DNA of 50,742 bases from Clostridia bacterium (GTDB taxonomy: Bacteria > Bacillota > Clostridia > Christensenellales > Aristaeellaceae): assembly GCA_017519405.1 (NCBI GenBank), contig JAFWSH010000019.1, forward strand, positions 1 to 50,742, written 5' to 3'. The notes below the pieces were generated by a model, which saw nothing but the letters and a program-made list of their open reading frames with translations, had not been told where the DNA came from and ran no database searches. This document shows, in pieces, positions 1 through 10,543 of the stretch (positions are counted from its first letter, which is position 1; each line of letters starts with the position of its first letter). The position numbers were made by a program, and so were the translations under genes.

Positions 1-72
1 GACGAGGATACTATTCGCCAGGCCGATTATGTCGTCGACATCGGTCCAAGAGCCGGAGAACACGGCGGAGAA
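1..72 (+). pseudogene. uvrA: uvrA internal fragment, truncated on both sides
   Basis: Frame 1 reads [20 protein letters not shown] followed by HGGE. This is the conserved UvrA segment at the end of the first ATPase half (the D-loop/H-loop region seen in UvrA as HDEDTxxxADxxIDIGPGAGxHGG). UvrA is the damage-recognition ATPase of nucleotide excision repair. The reading frame enters from before the window. Recognisable UvrA sequence stops at about base 72, where the DNA becomes the reversed 5' end of tuf. The expected continuation of UvrA is absent, so this is a broken piece. A misassembled contig end is the simplest explanation. Confidence 0.75.
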
Positions 73-124
73 TGGTGCCGATGTTCACATGGGGCTTCGT
101 CCGCTGGAATTTCTCCTTTGCCAT
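71..124 (-). pseudogene. tuf: 5' end of tuf (elongation factor Tu), first 18 codons only
   Basis: On the minus strand the ATG at 124 opens [18 protein letters not shown], the near-invariant N-terminus of bacterial EF-Tu, which delivers aminoacyl-tRNA to the ribosome. A strong ribosome site (AGAGGAGGAG, 131-140) precedes it. The next expected residues (GHVDHGKTT, the P-loop) are missing: after the Ile codon (71-73) the sequence turns into the uvrA fragment on the opposite strand. An open frame continues to base 11 but it is only the uvrA shadow. tRNA-Gly and a good promoter lie upstream, so the normal gene is probably transcribed as tRNA-Gly-tuf. Confidence 0.85.
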
Positions 125-225
125 GGGAATCTCCTCCTCTGTCTCGCATAAACTGCGATGGTCGTTCCCCCCGCAGGCAGCGGGGAATGTCGTCCTGTCG
201 CTGTTCATGGCGATTGATGCGGTGG

Positions 226-299
226 TGGAGCAGGTGATGGGAATCGAACCCACGTGGTCGGCTTGGGAAGCCGAAGCTCTGCCATTGAGCTACACCTGC
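226..299 (-). tRNA. tRNA-Gly (anticodon CCC)
   Basis: Read on the minus strand, a 74-nt cloverleaf runs from GCAGGTG (299) to the encoded TCCA end (226). The acceptor stem GCAGGTG pairs with CACCTGC. The anticodon stem TCGGC/GCCGA closes the loop TTCCCAA, giving anticodon CCC (glycine, GGG codons). The T-arm is GTGGG-TTCGATT-CCCAT. It lies between its promoter and the tuf start, about 100 nt upstream of tuf. Confidence 0.95.
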
Positions 300-340
300 A
301 CGTCCCGCATCCTGCCTAAACAGACATTGCAGACTCGTAA

Positions 341-3475
<3,135 letters not shown>

Positions 3476-3493
3476 GCGGGACGGGAGGACACC

Positions 3494-4144
3494 ATGCGGA
3501 CATTCACGGGAACGGAATTCCTGGAGCGGGCGCTGGTGAAGCGCTTCCGCAAGGAGCTCTGGCAGCCCTGCATCGCGGCGGTGAAGCGCTATGGGCTGCT
3601 GTCCCCGGGGGACCGGGTGGCGGTGCCCATGGACGGCACCGGCCCCGCCCTGGTGATGGCCAAACTCCTCCAGGAGATCCACCGGCACACGGATTTCCCC
3701 TTTGAGGCGGCATACTTTGCGCCGCCGGAGGCGATGGATGCGGCGGAGGCGGCGGGGGTGCCGGCGCAGCCACTGGAAGCGTACCGGCCGGAGGCTTTCA
3801 CCGCCGTGGCGGCGCCGGACTGCATGACCGACGCGGTGGAGACCGTGCTGGCGGGGATGCTGTACCGGGGGGAGCTGGCGGCCTTCCTGCCCCGGGAGAC
3901 GCGGCCGGAGGGGGGCTTCCTCATCCGGCCCCTTTACTGCGCGGAGCGCCGGGACATCCGGGCCTGGCACCGCTACTGCGGCCTGAAATACGTCCCCTCC
4001 CCGGCGGAGAGCGATCCCGCCAGAGGGAAGGTCCGGGCCCTGCTGGAGGAGCAGCGCCGGGAGAACCCCAATGTGGAGATCAGCGTCTTCCGGGCCCTCC
4101 ACGCCGTCCACCTGGACACCTTCCGGGCCTTCACCGAACCCTGA
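3494..4144 (+). CDS. Degenerate TtcA-like PP-loop protein, active site lost
   Basis: 216 residues. It is recognisable by comparison with the intact TtcA-family protein at 35079-35924. Both share the N-terminal segment (F-R-x-x-x-W-x-P-F/C-x-A-x-x-x-Y-x-L-x-x-P-G-D-R-x-A-V), the DAVET/DVIET helix with MLY, IRPL, and the tail where E-x-R-x-x-N aligns with the E-x-P-L region. The PP-loop SGGKDS of the paralogue is replaced by MDGTGPA (about residues 46-52). The CxxC pair that binds the iron-sulfur cluster is gone with a deletion of about 60 residues. ATP adenylation and sulfur transfer to tRNA are therefore unlikely. The reading frame is intact and has a good ribosome site (GGGAGG), so it seems to be maintained. 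It could be a regulatory or scaffolding pseudoenzyme. Its place behind lacZ gives no clear clue. Confidence 0.7.
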   Translation: MRTFTGTEFLERALVKRFRKELWQPCIAAVKRYGLLSPGDRVAVPMDGTGPALVMAKLLQEIHRHTDFPFEAAYFAPPEAMDAAEAAGVPAQPLEAYRPEAFTAVAAPDCMTDAVETVLAGMLYRGELAAFLPRETRPEGGFLIRPLYCAERRDIRAWHRYCGLKYVPSPAESDPARGKVRALLEEQRRENPNVEISVFRALHAVHLDTFRAFTEP

Positions 4145-4247
4145 GCACCCTTCACACAGTTTTCACAGAGCGGTCATGCGGTTTCCATGCCCGGCCGCTA
4201 CCATGGCAGCATCCCGGCGTGTACCGGGAAGAAACGGGGGATTCACC

Positions 4248-5273
4248 ATGACCGATACGGATGCCCGCCCGGCGGGCCGGAAAAAGAAAAAGCGCAGGGG
4301 TCTGCGCCGCGTGATCATCCTGCTGGTGGTGCTGGCGATCCTGGGGGGCGGCGCCCTGATTACGGTGCGCAACCTGCAGGCGCAGTATACCGTCACCTAC
4401 AACGGCTACACCGCCGCCCGGGGCACCATCTCCAACGCCCTGAGCTACACCGGCACCGTGCAGCTGGTGAACACCCAGAACTGCACCGCCCCCTCCGCCG
4501 CCAAGGTGCGGGAGGTCTATGTGGCGGTGGGGGACCGGGTGAAGGAGGGGGACAAGCTGGTGCGCCTCTCCACCGGGGAGACCCTGAAGGCGGACTTTGA
4601 CGGCCGGGTCAACAAGGTGGACGCGGCCAAGGGGGACGAGGTGACCCCCGGGGCCAGCCTGGTGCAGGTGGCGGATTTCGACCACATGCGGGTCTCCTTC
4701 CGCATCGGGGAGAGCGACATCAACGAGGTGACCCTGGGGCAGGCCTGCCGGGTGACGGTGCCCTCCGCCGGGGCCGCCTTCGAGACCAGCGTGGCCACCA
4801 TCGACTACGCCTCCTACTCCGGCAACAACGTGGCCTACTACAACGCCACCCTGGACCTGGATACATCCGGCACGGACCAGATCTACCCCGGCATGCAGGC
4901 CACCATCACCCTGCCCCAGGAGGAGGCGGCGGACGTGGTGGTGCTGCGCATGGACGCCCTGAGCACCGCCCGGGACAACACCGCCTTTGTCTACAAGCAG
5001 CAGGAGGACGGCACCATGGCCCAGGTCCCGGTGACCGTGGGCGTCTCCAACGGCAACTATGTGGAGATCAAATCCGGGGTGGCGGAGGGGGAGACCGTCT
5101 TCGCCGTGGCCAAGCAGGAGGAGACCCTCTCCGGCTGGGCCGCCATGCTCAACAGCTCCTTCGGCTCCCAGCGGGTGAACATGCCCCAGAACAACAACTG
5201 GAACAATGGCAGCAACGGCGGCAACAGCCGCAACCCCGGGAGCCAGCGGAACCCGGGCAATCGGGGGAACTGA
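4248..5273 (+). CDS. MacA/HlyD-type membrane adaptor of an ABC export system
   Basis: 341 residues from the ATG at 4248. The open frame extends further upstream, but this start is followed by a basic stretch and one membrane segment (about residues 22-42), the expected N-in topology. The outside part has the two lipoyl half-motifs joined directly (VREVYVAVGDRVKEGDKLVRL, then GRVNKV with GDEVTPGASLVQVAD), a beta-barrel domain (about 150-260) and a membrane-proximal domain. There is no long coiled-coil hairpin, as is usual in monoderm MacA homologues. The C-terminus is an Asn/Gly-rich tail (about 30 residues). The ABC ATPase gene begins 1 bp after its stop, so it is the adaptor of that transporter. 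The substrate (peptide, antibiotic or lipid) cannot be told from sequence. Confidence 0.88.
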   Translation: MTDTDARPAGRKKKKRRGLRRVIILLVVLAILGGGALITVRNLQAQYTVTYNGYTAARGTISNALSYTGTVQLVNTQNCTAPSAAKVREVYVAVGDRVKEGDKLVRLSTGETLKADFDGRVNKVDAAKGDEVTPGASLVQVADFDHMRVSFRIGESDINEVTLGQACRVTVPSAGAAFETSVATIDYASYSGNNVAYYNATLDLDTSGTDQIYPGMQATITLPQEEAADVVVLRMDALSTARDNTAFVYKQQEDGTMAQVPVTVGVSNGNYVEIKSGVAEGETVFAVAKQEETLSGWAAMLNSSFGSQRVNMPQNNNWNNGSNGGNSRNPGSQRNPGNRGN

Positions 5274-5274
5274 C

Positions 5275-5973
5275 ATGGCCGGGGACATCTTCTTCTCCAT
5301 GCGGGACATTGTGAAGGACTACGCCATGGGGGGCGAGACGGTCCACGCCCTGCGGAAGGTGAGCCTGGAACTGGCGGAGGGGGAATACCTCTCGGTGCTG
5401 GGCCCCTCCGGCTCCGGCAAGTCCACCCTGATGAACATCATCGGCTGCCTGGACACCCCCACCTCCGGGACCTACATCCTGCGGGGCCGGGTGGTGAGCG
5501 AGATGGACGAGGCGGAGCTGGCCCGGCTGCGGAACCGGGAGATCGGCTTCATCTTCCAGAACTCCCAGCTGCTGCCCCGCCTCTCCGCCCGCAAGAACGT
5601 GGAGCTCCCCCTGATCTACGCGGGGGTGCCGCCCCGGGAGCGCAGGCGCCGGGCGGAGGAGATGCTGGAGCGGGTGGGGCTTGCCGAGCGGATGGACCAC
5701 CTGCCCAGCCAGCTCTCCGGCGGCCAGCAGCAGCGGGTGGCCGTGGCCCGGGCCCTGGTGGGCAATCCCTCCATCCTCCTGGCCGACGAGCCCACCGGTG
5801 CCCTGGACCAGAAGACCGGCCGCCAGATCATGGCCCTGTTCCGGGAGCTGAACCAGGAAAAGCGCACCATTGTCATGATCACCCACGACATGAACATCGC
5901 GGCCAACGCCCGGCGGGTGGTGCACATCATCGACGGGGAGATCACCGAGGGGGAGGCGCAGGCCCATGCTTAA
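5275..5973 (+). CDS. ABC transporter ATPase, MacB/LolD type
   Basis: 232 residues from the ATG at 5275. Walker A is GPSGSGKST (43-51). The Q-loop lies in GFIFQNSQLLP, the ABC signature is LSGGQQQR, Walker B is ILLADEPTGALD, and the H-loop is MITHD. The order and the EPTGALD form are typical of the MacB/LolD/FtsE group, which powers mechanotransmission exporters rather than classical channels. It overlaps the permease gene by 8 bp (the permease ATG lies in its last codons), indicating translational coupling. Confidence 0.95.
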   Translation: MAGDIFFSMRDIVKDYAMGGETVHALRKVSLELAEGEYLSVLGPSGSGKSTLMNIIGCLDTPTSGTYILRGRVVSEMDEAELARLRNREIGFIFQNSQLLPRLSARKNVELPLIYAGVPPRERRRRAEEMLERVGLAERMDHLPSQLSGGQQQRVAVARALVGNPSILLADEPTGALDQKTGRQIMALFRELNQEKRTIVMITHDMNIAANARRVVHIIDGEITEGEAQAHA

Positions 5974-7177
5974 GCGAATCCGCGGCACCTTCGTGATGCT
6001 CTGGGAGTGCGTCACCATGTCCCTGGACAACATCCGCAGCAACAAGGTCCGCTCCTTCCTGACCCTGCTGGGCATCATGATCGGCGTGACGGCGGTGATT
6101 GCCCTGATCACCACGGTGTCCGGCGTCACGGGCTCCATCTCCAACTCCTTCACGGAGCTGGGGGTGGGCACCATCACCGTGAGCGTCACCGGCACGGACC
6201 TGAAAACCGGGGTCAACGCGGAGGACCTGGCCCGGCTGTCGGCCCTGGAGACCGTGGACGGCGTGGTGCCCTCCGTGAACCTCAGCGGCCGGGTGGCCTA
6301 CGGCAAAAAGGTGGAGTCCAACGTCACCGTGGCGGGGAAGAACGCCTACTACTTCAACATCAACCCGGACCTGATCGTGGACGGCCGGGCCCTGAACTTT
6401 GTGGACGACGACAACGCCTCCTACGTCTGCGTCATCAGCCAGAGCATGGTGGACACCTTCTTCTTCGGCGTCAACCCGGTGGGGGAGACCCTCTACCTCT
6501 CCGGCCTGCCCTTCACGGTGGTGGGGCGCTATGACACCGACTCCGGCGGCGGCATCGCGGCCATCTTCACCGGGCGGCCGGACGTGATCATCCCCTACAC
6601 CACGGGCTTGCGGGTGCTCAACACCGCCGTGGTGAACAGCTTCACCGTCTACCTGGCGGAGGGCGCCACCTCCAAGGCGGCCTCGGAGGAGATGGAGGCC
6701 CTGCTGGACTCCCTCTTCGACTTCGAGGAGGACACCTTCACCATCACCACCATGGACACCATCGAGGACACCATGCAGACCATGATGGGCATGATGTCCA
6801 GCCTCCTGGCGGGCATCGCCTCCATCGCCCTGGTGGTGGGGGGCATCGGCATCATGAACATGATGCTCACCACCGTCACGGAGCGCACCATGGAGATCGG
6901 CCTGAAAAAAGCCCTGGGGGCCATCCCCTGGCAGATCCAGGTGCAGTTCCTCATCGAGTCCTTCCTGCTCTCCCTCATCGGCGGCTTCCTGGGAATCCTC
7001 CTGGGCCTGGCCCTGTCCTGGGGCCTGAGCCGGGTGCTGGACACGGTGTTTGTCCTCAACTGGGGCGCCGTGGCCCTGGGGGTGGGCTTCTCCGCCGCCG
7101 TGGGCATCATCTTCGGCTGGGCGCCGGCCCGCAAGGCCTCCCGCCTCAATCCCATCGACGCCCTCCGGGCGGTATAA
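5966..7177 (+). CDS. ABC transporter permease, MacB/FtsX type
   Basis: 403 residues. One membrane helix lies near the N-terminus (about 25-50, SFLTLLGIMIGVTAVIALI), then a large extracytoplasmic domain of about 230 residues, then three helices in the C-terminal FtsX domain (about 275-395) with VGGIGIMNMML and the E-I-G-L-x-K-A-x-G coupling segment that contacts the ATPase. It ends with the family motif P-A-R-K-A-S-R-L-N-P-I-D-A-L-R. It completes an adaptor-ATPase-permease set with the two genes before it. Members export peptides, antibiotics or lipoproteins, or act on the wall; the substrate here is unknown. Confidence 0.93.
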   Translation: MLKRIRGTFVMLWECVTMSLDNIRSNKVRSFLTLLGIMIGVTAVIALITTVSGVTGSISNSFTELGVGTITVSVTGTDLKTGVNAEDLARLSALETVDGVVPSVNLSGRVAYGKKVESNVTVAGKNAYYFNINPDLIVDGRALNFVDDDNASYVCVISQSMVDTFFFGVNPVGETLYLSGLPFTVVGRYDTDSGGGIAAIFTGRPDVIIPYTTGLRVLNTAVVNSFTVYLAEGATSKAASEEMEALLDSLFDFEEDTFTITTMDTIEDTMQTMMGMMSSLLAGIASIALVVGGIGIMNMMLTTVTERTMEIGLKKALGAIPWQIQVQFLIESFLLSLIGGFLGILLGLALSWGLSRVLDTVFVLNWGAVALGVGFSAAVGIIFGWAPARKASRLNPIDALRAV

Positions 7178-7218
7178 CCCCCTCTCAGCACGACCATCGG
7201 AATGAAAGGAGCCTTCCC

Positions 7219-8313
7219 ATGAAAAACATGCGCCGTTCCCTTTCCGCCCTGATCCTGGCGCTGATCCTGGCACTTGGCCTGAGCGGCAGCGCCCTGGCGG
7301 ACAGCCTCAGCCTGGAGGGCAAGGTGGTGCCCGCCGCCAGCGTGCCGGTGTACGCGGCCATCGGCGGCACCGTGTCGGAGGTCATCGCCCAGGTGGGCCA
7401 GGAGGTGGCGCCCGGGGATGCCCTCTACAGCCTGAAAACCGGGAAGGTCTACGCCCAGGCCGCCGGCACCGTCACCGGGGTCTTCGGCGAGCCCGGGGAT
7501 GACGCCGCGGCCGTGGCCTCCCGCTACGGCGCCGTCATGTACCTGGAGGAGGCGTCGGTCTTCAGCGTCTCCGCCTCCACCGACAACGCCTACAACGCCA
7601 CGGAGAACAAGTTTGTCCACGTGGGGGAAACGGTGTATCTCCAGTGCCGGTCCAGCCAGGACCGCAAGGGGGAGGGCACCGTCACCGGCGTGGAGGGCAC
7701 CGGCTACACCGTGAAGGTCACCGCCGGCAGCTTCATGCCCGGGGACTCCGTGGATGTGTTCCGGGACGAGGCCCACACCAGCAGCCGGCGGATCGGCCGG
7801 GGCACGGTCAGCCGGGTGAACCCCACCGCCGTCACCGCCACCGGCGCCATTGTGCGCTTCGCCGTGGCCGACGGGGACAAGGTGGAGCGGGGCCAGCTGC
7901 TGCTGGAGACCCTGGACGGCAGCTTCGACGGGCTCTACATGAGCGGAGAGACCCAGACCGCCGGCCAGGCGGGCGTGGTGGGCAGCCTCAGCGCCAGCCA
8001 GGGCAGCCCGGTCCAGAAGGGCGCCGTGGTGGCCGTGATCTACCCCCTGGACACCATGCGGGTGGAGGCCCTGGTGCCGGAGGACAGCCGCGGCCAGATC
8101 AAGGCCGGGGACAAGGTGCGCATCGAGCTCCAGGCCGAGGAGGCCCGGACCTACACCGGCGAGGTGGTGCTGGTCTCCGCCGTGGCGGAGCAGGGCACCG
8201 GCGAGGTGAGCTACAAGGTGCTGGTGGACTTCACCCCCGACGAGGCGGTGTATTTCGGCATGGGCGTGGTGGTCACCACCCCGGAGGAAGAGGCGGACGT
8301 GGATGGCGAGTAA
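7219..8313 (+). CDS. Secreted adaptor-like protein with lipoyl/barrel-sandwich domain
   Basis: 364 residues with a signal peptide (cleavage probably after ALA, residue about 27) and no other membrane segment. GGTVSEVIAQVGQEVAPGDAL is a lipoyl half-motif, followed by an inserted all-beta region (about 100-200) and a second half-motif near VADGDKVERGQLLLETLDG. The last part (about 270-355, MRVEALVPEDSRGQIKAGDKVRIEL and later GMGVVVTTPEE) matches the beta-barrel domain of HlyD/MacA adaptors. It is a paralogue of the protein at 9492-10490. A ribosome site (AAAGGAG) precedes the ATG and the gene follows the permease by 41 bp, so it is probably part of the export operon. How a second, soluble adaptor works in such a system is not known to me. 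Confidence 0.8.
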   Translation: MKNMRRSLSALILALILALGLSGSALADSLSLEGKVVPAASVPVYAAIGGTVSEVIAQVGQEVAPGDALYSLKTGKVYAQAAGTVTGVFGEPGDDAAAVASRYGAVMYLEEASVFSVSASTDNAYNATENKFVHVGETVYLQCRSSQDRKGEGTVTGVEGTGYTVKVTAGSFMPGDSVDVFRDEAHTSSRRIGRGTVSRVNPTAVTATGAIVRFAVADGDKVERGQLLLETLDGSFDGLYMSGETQTAGQAGVVGSLSASQGSPVQKGAVVAVIYPLDTMRVEALVPEDSRGQIKAGDKVRIELQAEEARTYTGEVVLVSAVAEQGTGEVSYKVLVDFTPDEAVYFGMGVVVTTPEEEADVDGE

Positions 8314-9484
8314 GCTGGCGGCGCTGCTGCTGGTGCTGTGCCTGCTGACAGGCGCGGCCCTGGGGGAGGCGGCCACCCCCACGGACCTCCCCGGACCGTC
8401 CACGGACCCGGCGGAGACCGAACCCCAGAACCCTCAGGAGCCTGAAGACCCCCAGGATCCCCAGAATCCCGAACAGGGCCAGGGGGAGGAAGGGGAAGGG
8501 CAAGGCGAAGAGAAAAACGTCACCCCCGTCATCACCCTGGACGGCGCTGTGGAGGACAAGAATCACCTCTGGCACAGCACCCTCAACCCGGAGGCCACCC
8601 TGGTGTTCCGCTGGACGGCGGAAGGGGCGGCGGACAGCTGGCGCGTGAACGTGGCCGGCCCCGGCGGCTACACGGCCCGGGACACCGGCACGGGGGCCGC
8701 CTGGCGGCTGCCGGAGAAGGACCTGGCGGCGGGCAATTACAGCCTGACCCTCACCCTGTACCGGGGGGAGACCAACGTGGGCGCCGGCGAGCTGCGCTTT
8801 GTCCTGGAGGCGCCGGCGGACGACCCCGGGGAGGACACGGGCAGCGGCTATGAGGTCCCCGACGAGAACCCCGGAGGGGATGCCGGCAGCGGCTATGAGG
8901 TGCCCGGGGACGATCCCGGGGAAGACCCCGAGGAGAAACCCGCAGGGAAACCCACCCGGCCCAACTGGTCGGGCCGGGGCAGCGGGCGGGGGGCAGGCCG
9001 GAGCGGCAGCATGGGCTTCACCGTGACCCCCGGCAAGGCCCTCACCAGCCAGCACGCCCGGGGCAGCGGCACCGTGATGCGCTACGGCACCGTGGCGCTG
9101 GAACTCCCGGAGACCCCCATGGAGACCCTGACCCTGGGGGGCGAGATCCTGGACATCGCCTGCGAAGGCACCGTTTTCCACGGGGCGGTGGAGGGGGATA
9201 CCCTGACCCTCACCGCGGAGGCGGAGGGCCGCTGGACGGTGGGCCTGGCGGCGCTGGAGACCCTGGCCCGCTCCGGGGTGGACACCCTGGTCCTGGCCGG
9301 GACCGGCGGGGAGACAACCCTGCCCACCGCCCTCACCCCCTCGGGGGACAGCTATGCCCGGGAGCGGGCAAAGGGCTTTGTGGCCACGGACTTCCTGCTG
9401 CTGGTGGAGGAGGAAGGCCTCTGGCTGCAGGTGGAGGACCGGGTCTATGACCTGGAGGATGAGACCATGAGAACAGGAGGGTGA
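8303..9484 (+). CDS. Secreted protein of unknown function with acidic Pro-rich linkers
   Basis: 393 residues; I do not recognise the family. It has a signal peptide (cleavage near residue 22, GAALGEA), then a Pro/Glu/Asp/Gln-rich segment (about 25-75), a compact beta-rich domain resembling an Ig-like fold (about 78-170, WHSTLNPEATLVFRW to LTLTLYRGE), an acidic linker with two near repeats of GSGYEVP (about 180-215), a Gly/Arg-rich hinge, and a C-terminal beta domain (about 240-393). The ATG lies 11 bp inside the end of the preceding adaptor-like gene, and the next adaptor-like gene follows 7 bp after its stop. This tight coupling suggests it works with the two soluble adaptors, perhaps as a spacer or docking protein in the wall. 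Confidence 0.7.
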   Translation: MASKLAALLLVLCLLTGAALGEAATPTDLPGPSTDPAETEPQNPQEPEDPQDPQNPEQGQGEEGEGQGEEKNVTPVITLDGAVEDKNHLWHSTLNPEATLVFRWTAEGAADSWRVNVAGPGGYTARDTGTGAAWRLPEKDLAAGNYSLTLTLYRGETNVGAGELRFVLEAPADDPGEDTGSGYEVPDENPGGDAGSGYEVPGDDPGEDPEEKPAGKPTRPNWSGRGSGRGAGRSGSMGFTVTPGKALTSQHARGSGTVMRYGTVALELPETPMETLTLGGEILDIACEGTVFHGAVEGDTLTLTAEAEGRWTVGLAALETLARSGVDTLVLAGTGGETTLPTALTPSGDSYARERAKGFVATDFLLLVEEEGLWLQVEDRVYDLEDETMRTGG

Positions 9485-9491
9485 GACCCCC

Positions 9492-10490
9492 GTGAAAAGA
9501 ACCGCTGCCCTGGCCCTCTGCCTGCTGATGCTGCTGTGGGCCGCCGCCGCCCTGTCAGACGCCTGGACCGGCACGGTGGGCGCCGCGGAGACGGTGCTCA
9601 TCACCGCCCCGGCCCAGGGGGTGCTGGAGGATTTCTTCTTGACGGAGGGACAGACGGTGGCCGCCGGGGAGACGGTGGGCCATCTCCGGGACGTCCGGGT
9701 GTTTGCCCCTGCGGACGGGACGGTGGCCGCCGTCCACCACCAGACGGGGGACGAGGTGGAGGACACCGTCCTGGAGATCGCCCCCACCAGCCGCTACACC
9801 GTCACCGCTACCATCTCCGGCTATGCGAAAACCCCGGAGAACGCCCTGGTGCACGGCGGGGAAACCCTGTGGATGCGCTGCACGGCGGACGGCTCCCACC
9901 GGGCGGTGGGGGTGGTCACCGGGATCAGCGGCGCCGCCTTCACCCTGGAGGCCACCGGCGGCGAGCTCTACATCGGCGAGACGGTGAACCTCTACCGGGA
10001 CAGCGCCTTTGCCGCCGCCTCCCTGGTGGGGCGGGGCACCGTCACCGCCCACGACACCCTGGCGGTGGCCGGGACGGGCTGCCTCACGGCGCTGCGGGTG
10101 CAGCCGGGGGACCGGGTGCTCCGGGGGCAGTGGCTTTTCACCCTGGCGGCGGGCCGGGAGACCGCCCTGACGGCCCCGGCGGCCGGCGTGGTGACGGCGG
10201 TGAGCGCCGCGGAGGGCAGCGCCCTGCAGGAGGACCAGGCGGCGGCCACCCTGGGGGTGGGCCGGATCCTCTCCCTCACCGTGGACGCTGAGGAGGCTGC
10301 CCGCTTCCGGACCGGCGCGCTGCTGTCCTATATCCGGGGGGACGACCCCCATGAGACGCCCCGCCCCTGCACCGTCCTGCGACTGCTGGAGCACACGGAG
10401 GACGCCACCGTCACGGTGGAGCTGCTGCCGGAGGAGGAGGACCTCCCCCTGGGGCTCAGCGTCACCGTGACAGATGACCCACTGGAATAA
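9492..10490 (+). CDS. Second secreted adaptor-like protein, paralogue of 7219-8313
   Basis: 332 residues from a GTG at 9492, preceded by AGGAGG at 9476-9481. It has a signal peptide (about residues 1-22), a first lipoyl half-motif (GVLEDFFLTEGQTVAAGETVG), a short DGTVAAVHHQTGDEV repeat, an inserted beta region and a second half (VQPGDRVLRGQWLFTL, then GVVTAVSAAEGSALQ). The middle region aligns along its length with the protein at 7219-8313: both have HxGETxxxxC, G-V-x-T-G, G-x-x-V-x-x-x-R-D and GRGTV in the same order. It lacks a membrane anchor. It is the last gene of the export operon, followed by a terminator at 10498-10543. Confidence 0.78.
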   Translation: MKRTAALALCLLMLLWAAAALSDAWTGTVGAAETVLITAPAQGVLEDFFLTEGQTVAAGETVGHLRDVRVFAPADGTVAAVHHQTGDEVEDTVLEIAPTSRYTVTATISGYAKTPENALVHGGETLWMRCTADGSHRAVGVVTGISGAAFTLEATGGELYIGETVNLYRDSAFAAASLVGRGTVTAHDTLAVAGTGCLTALRVQPGDRVLRGQWLFTLAAGRETALTAPAAGVVTAVSAAEGSALQEDQAAATLGVGRILSLTVDAEEAARFRTGALLSYIRGDDPHETPRPCTVLRLLEHTEDATVTVELLPEEEDLPLGLSVTVTDDPLE

Positions 10491-10497
10491 AGAAGAG

Positions 10498-10543
10498 AAA
10501 AACGCCCGGCCAAACCGCGAAGAACGGTCTGCCGGGCGTTTTG
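10498..10543. terminator. Bidirectional intrinsic terminator
   Basis: The 10-bp stem AACGCCCGGC (10501-10510) / GCCGGGCGTT (10531-10540) is flanked by A-rich and T-rich tracts on either side. It sits between the converging export operon (+) and the aldo/keto reductase gene (-) and can serve both. Confidence 0.85.
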
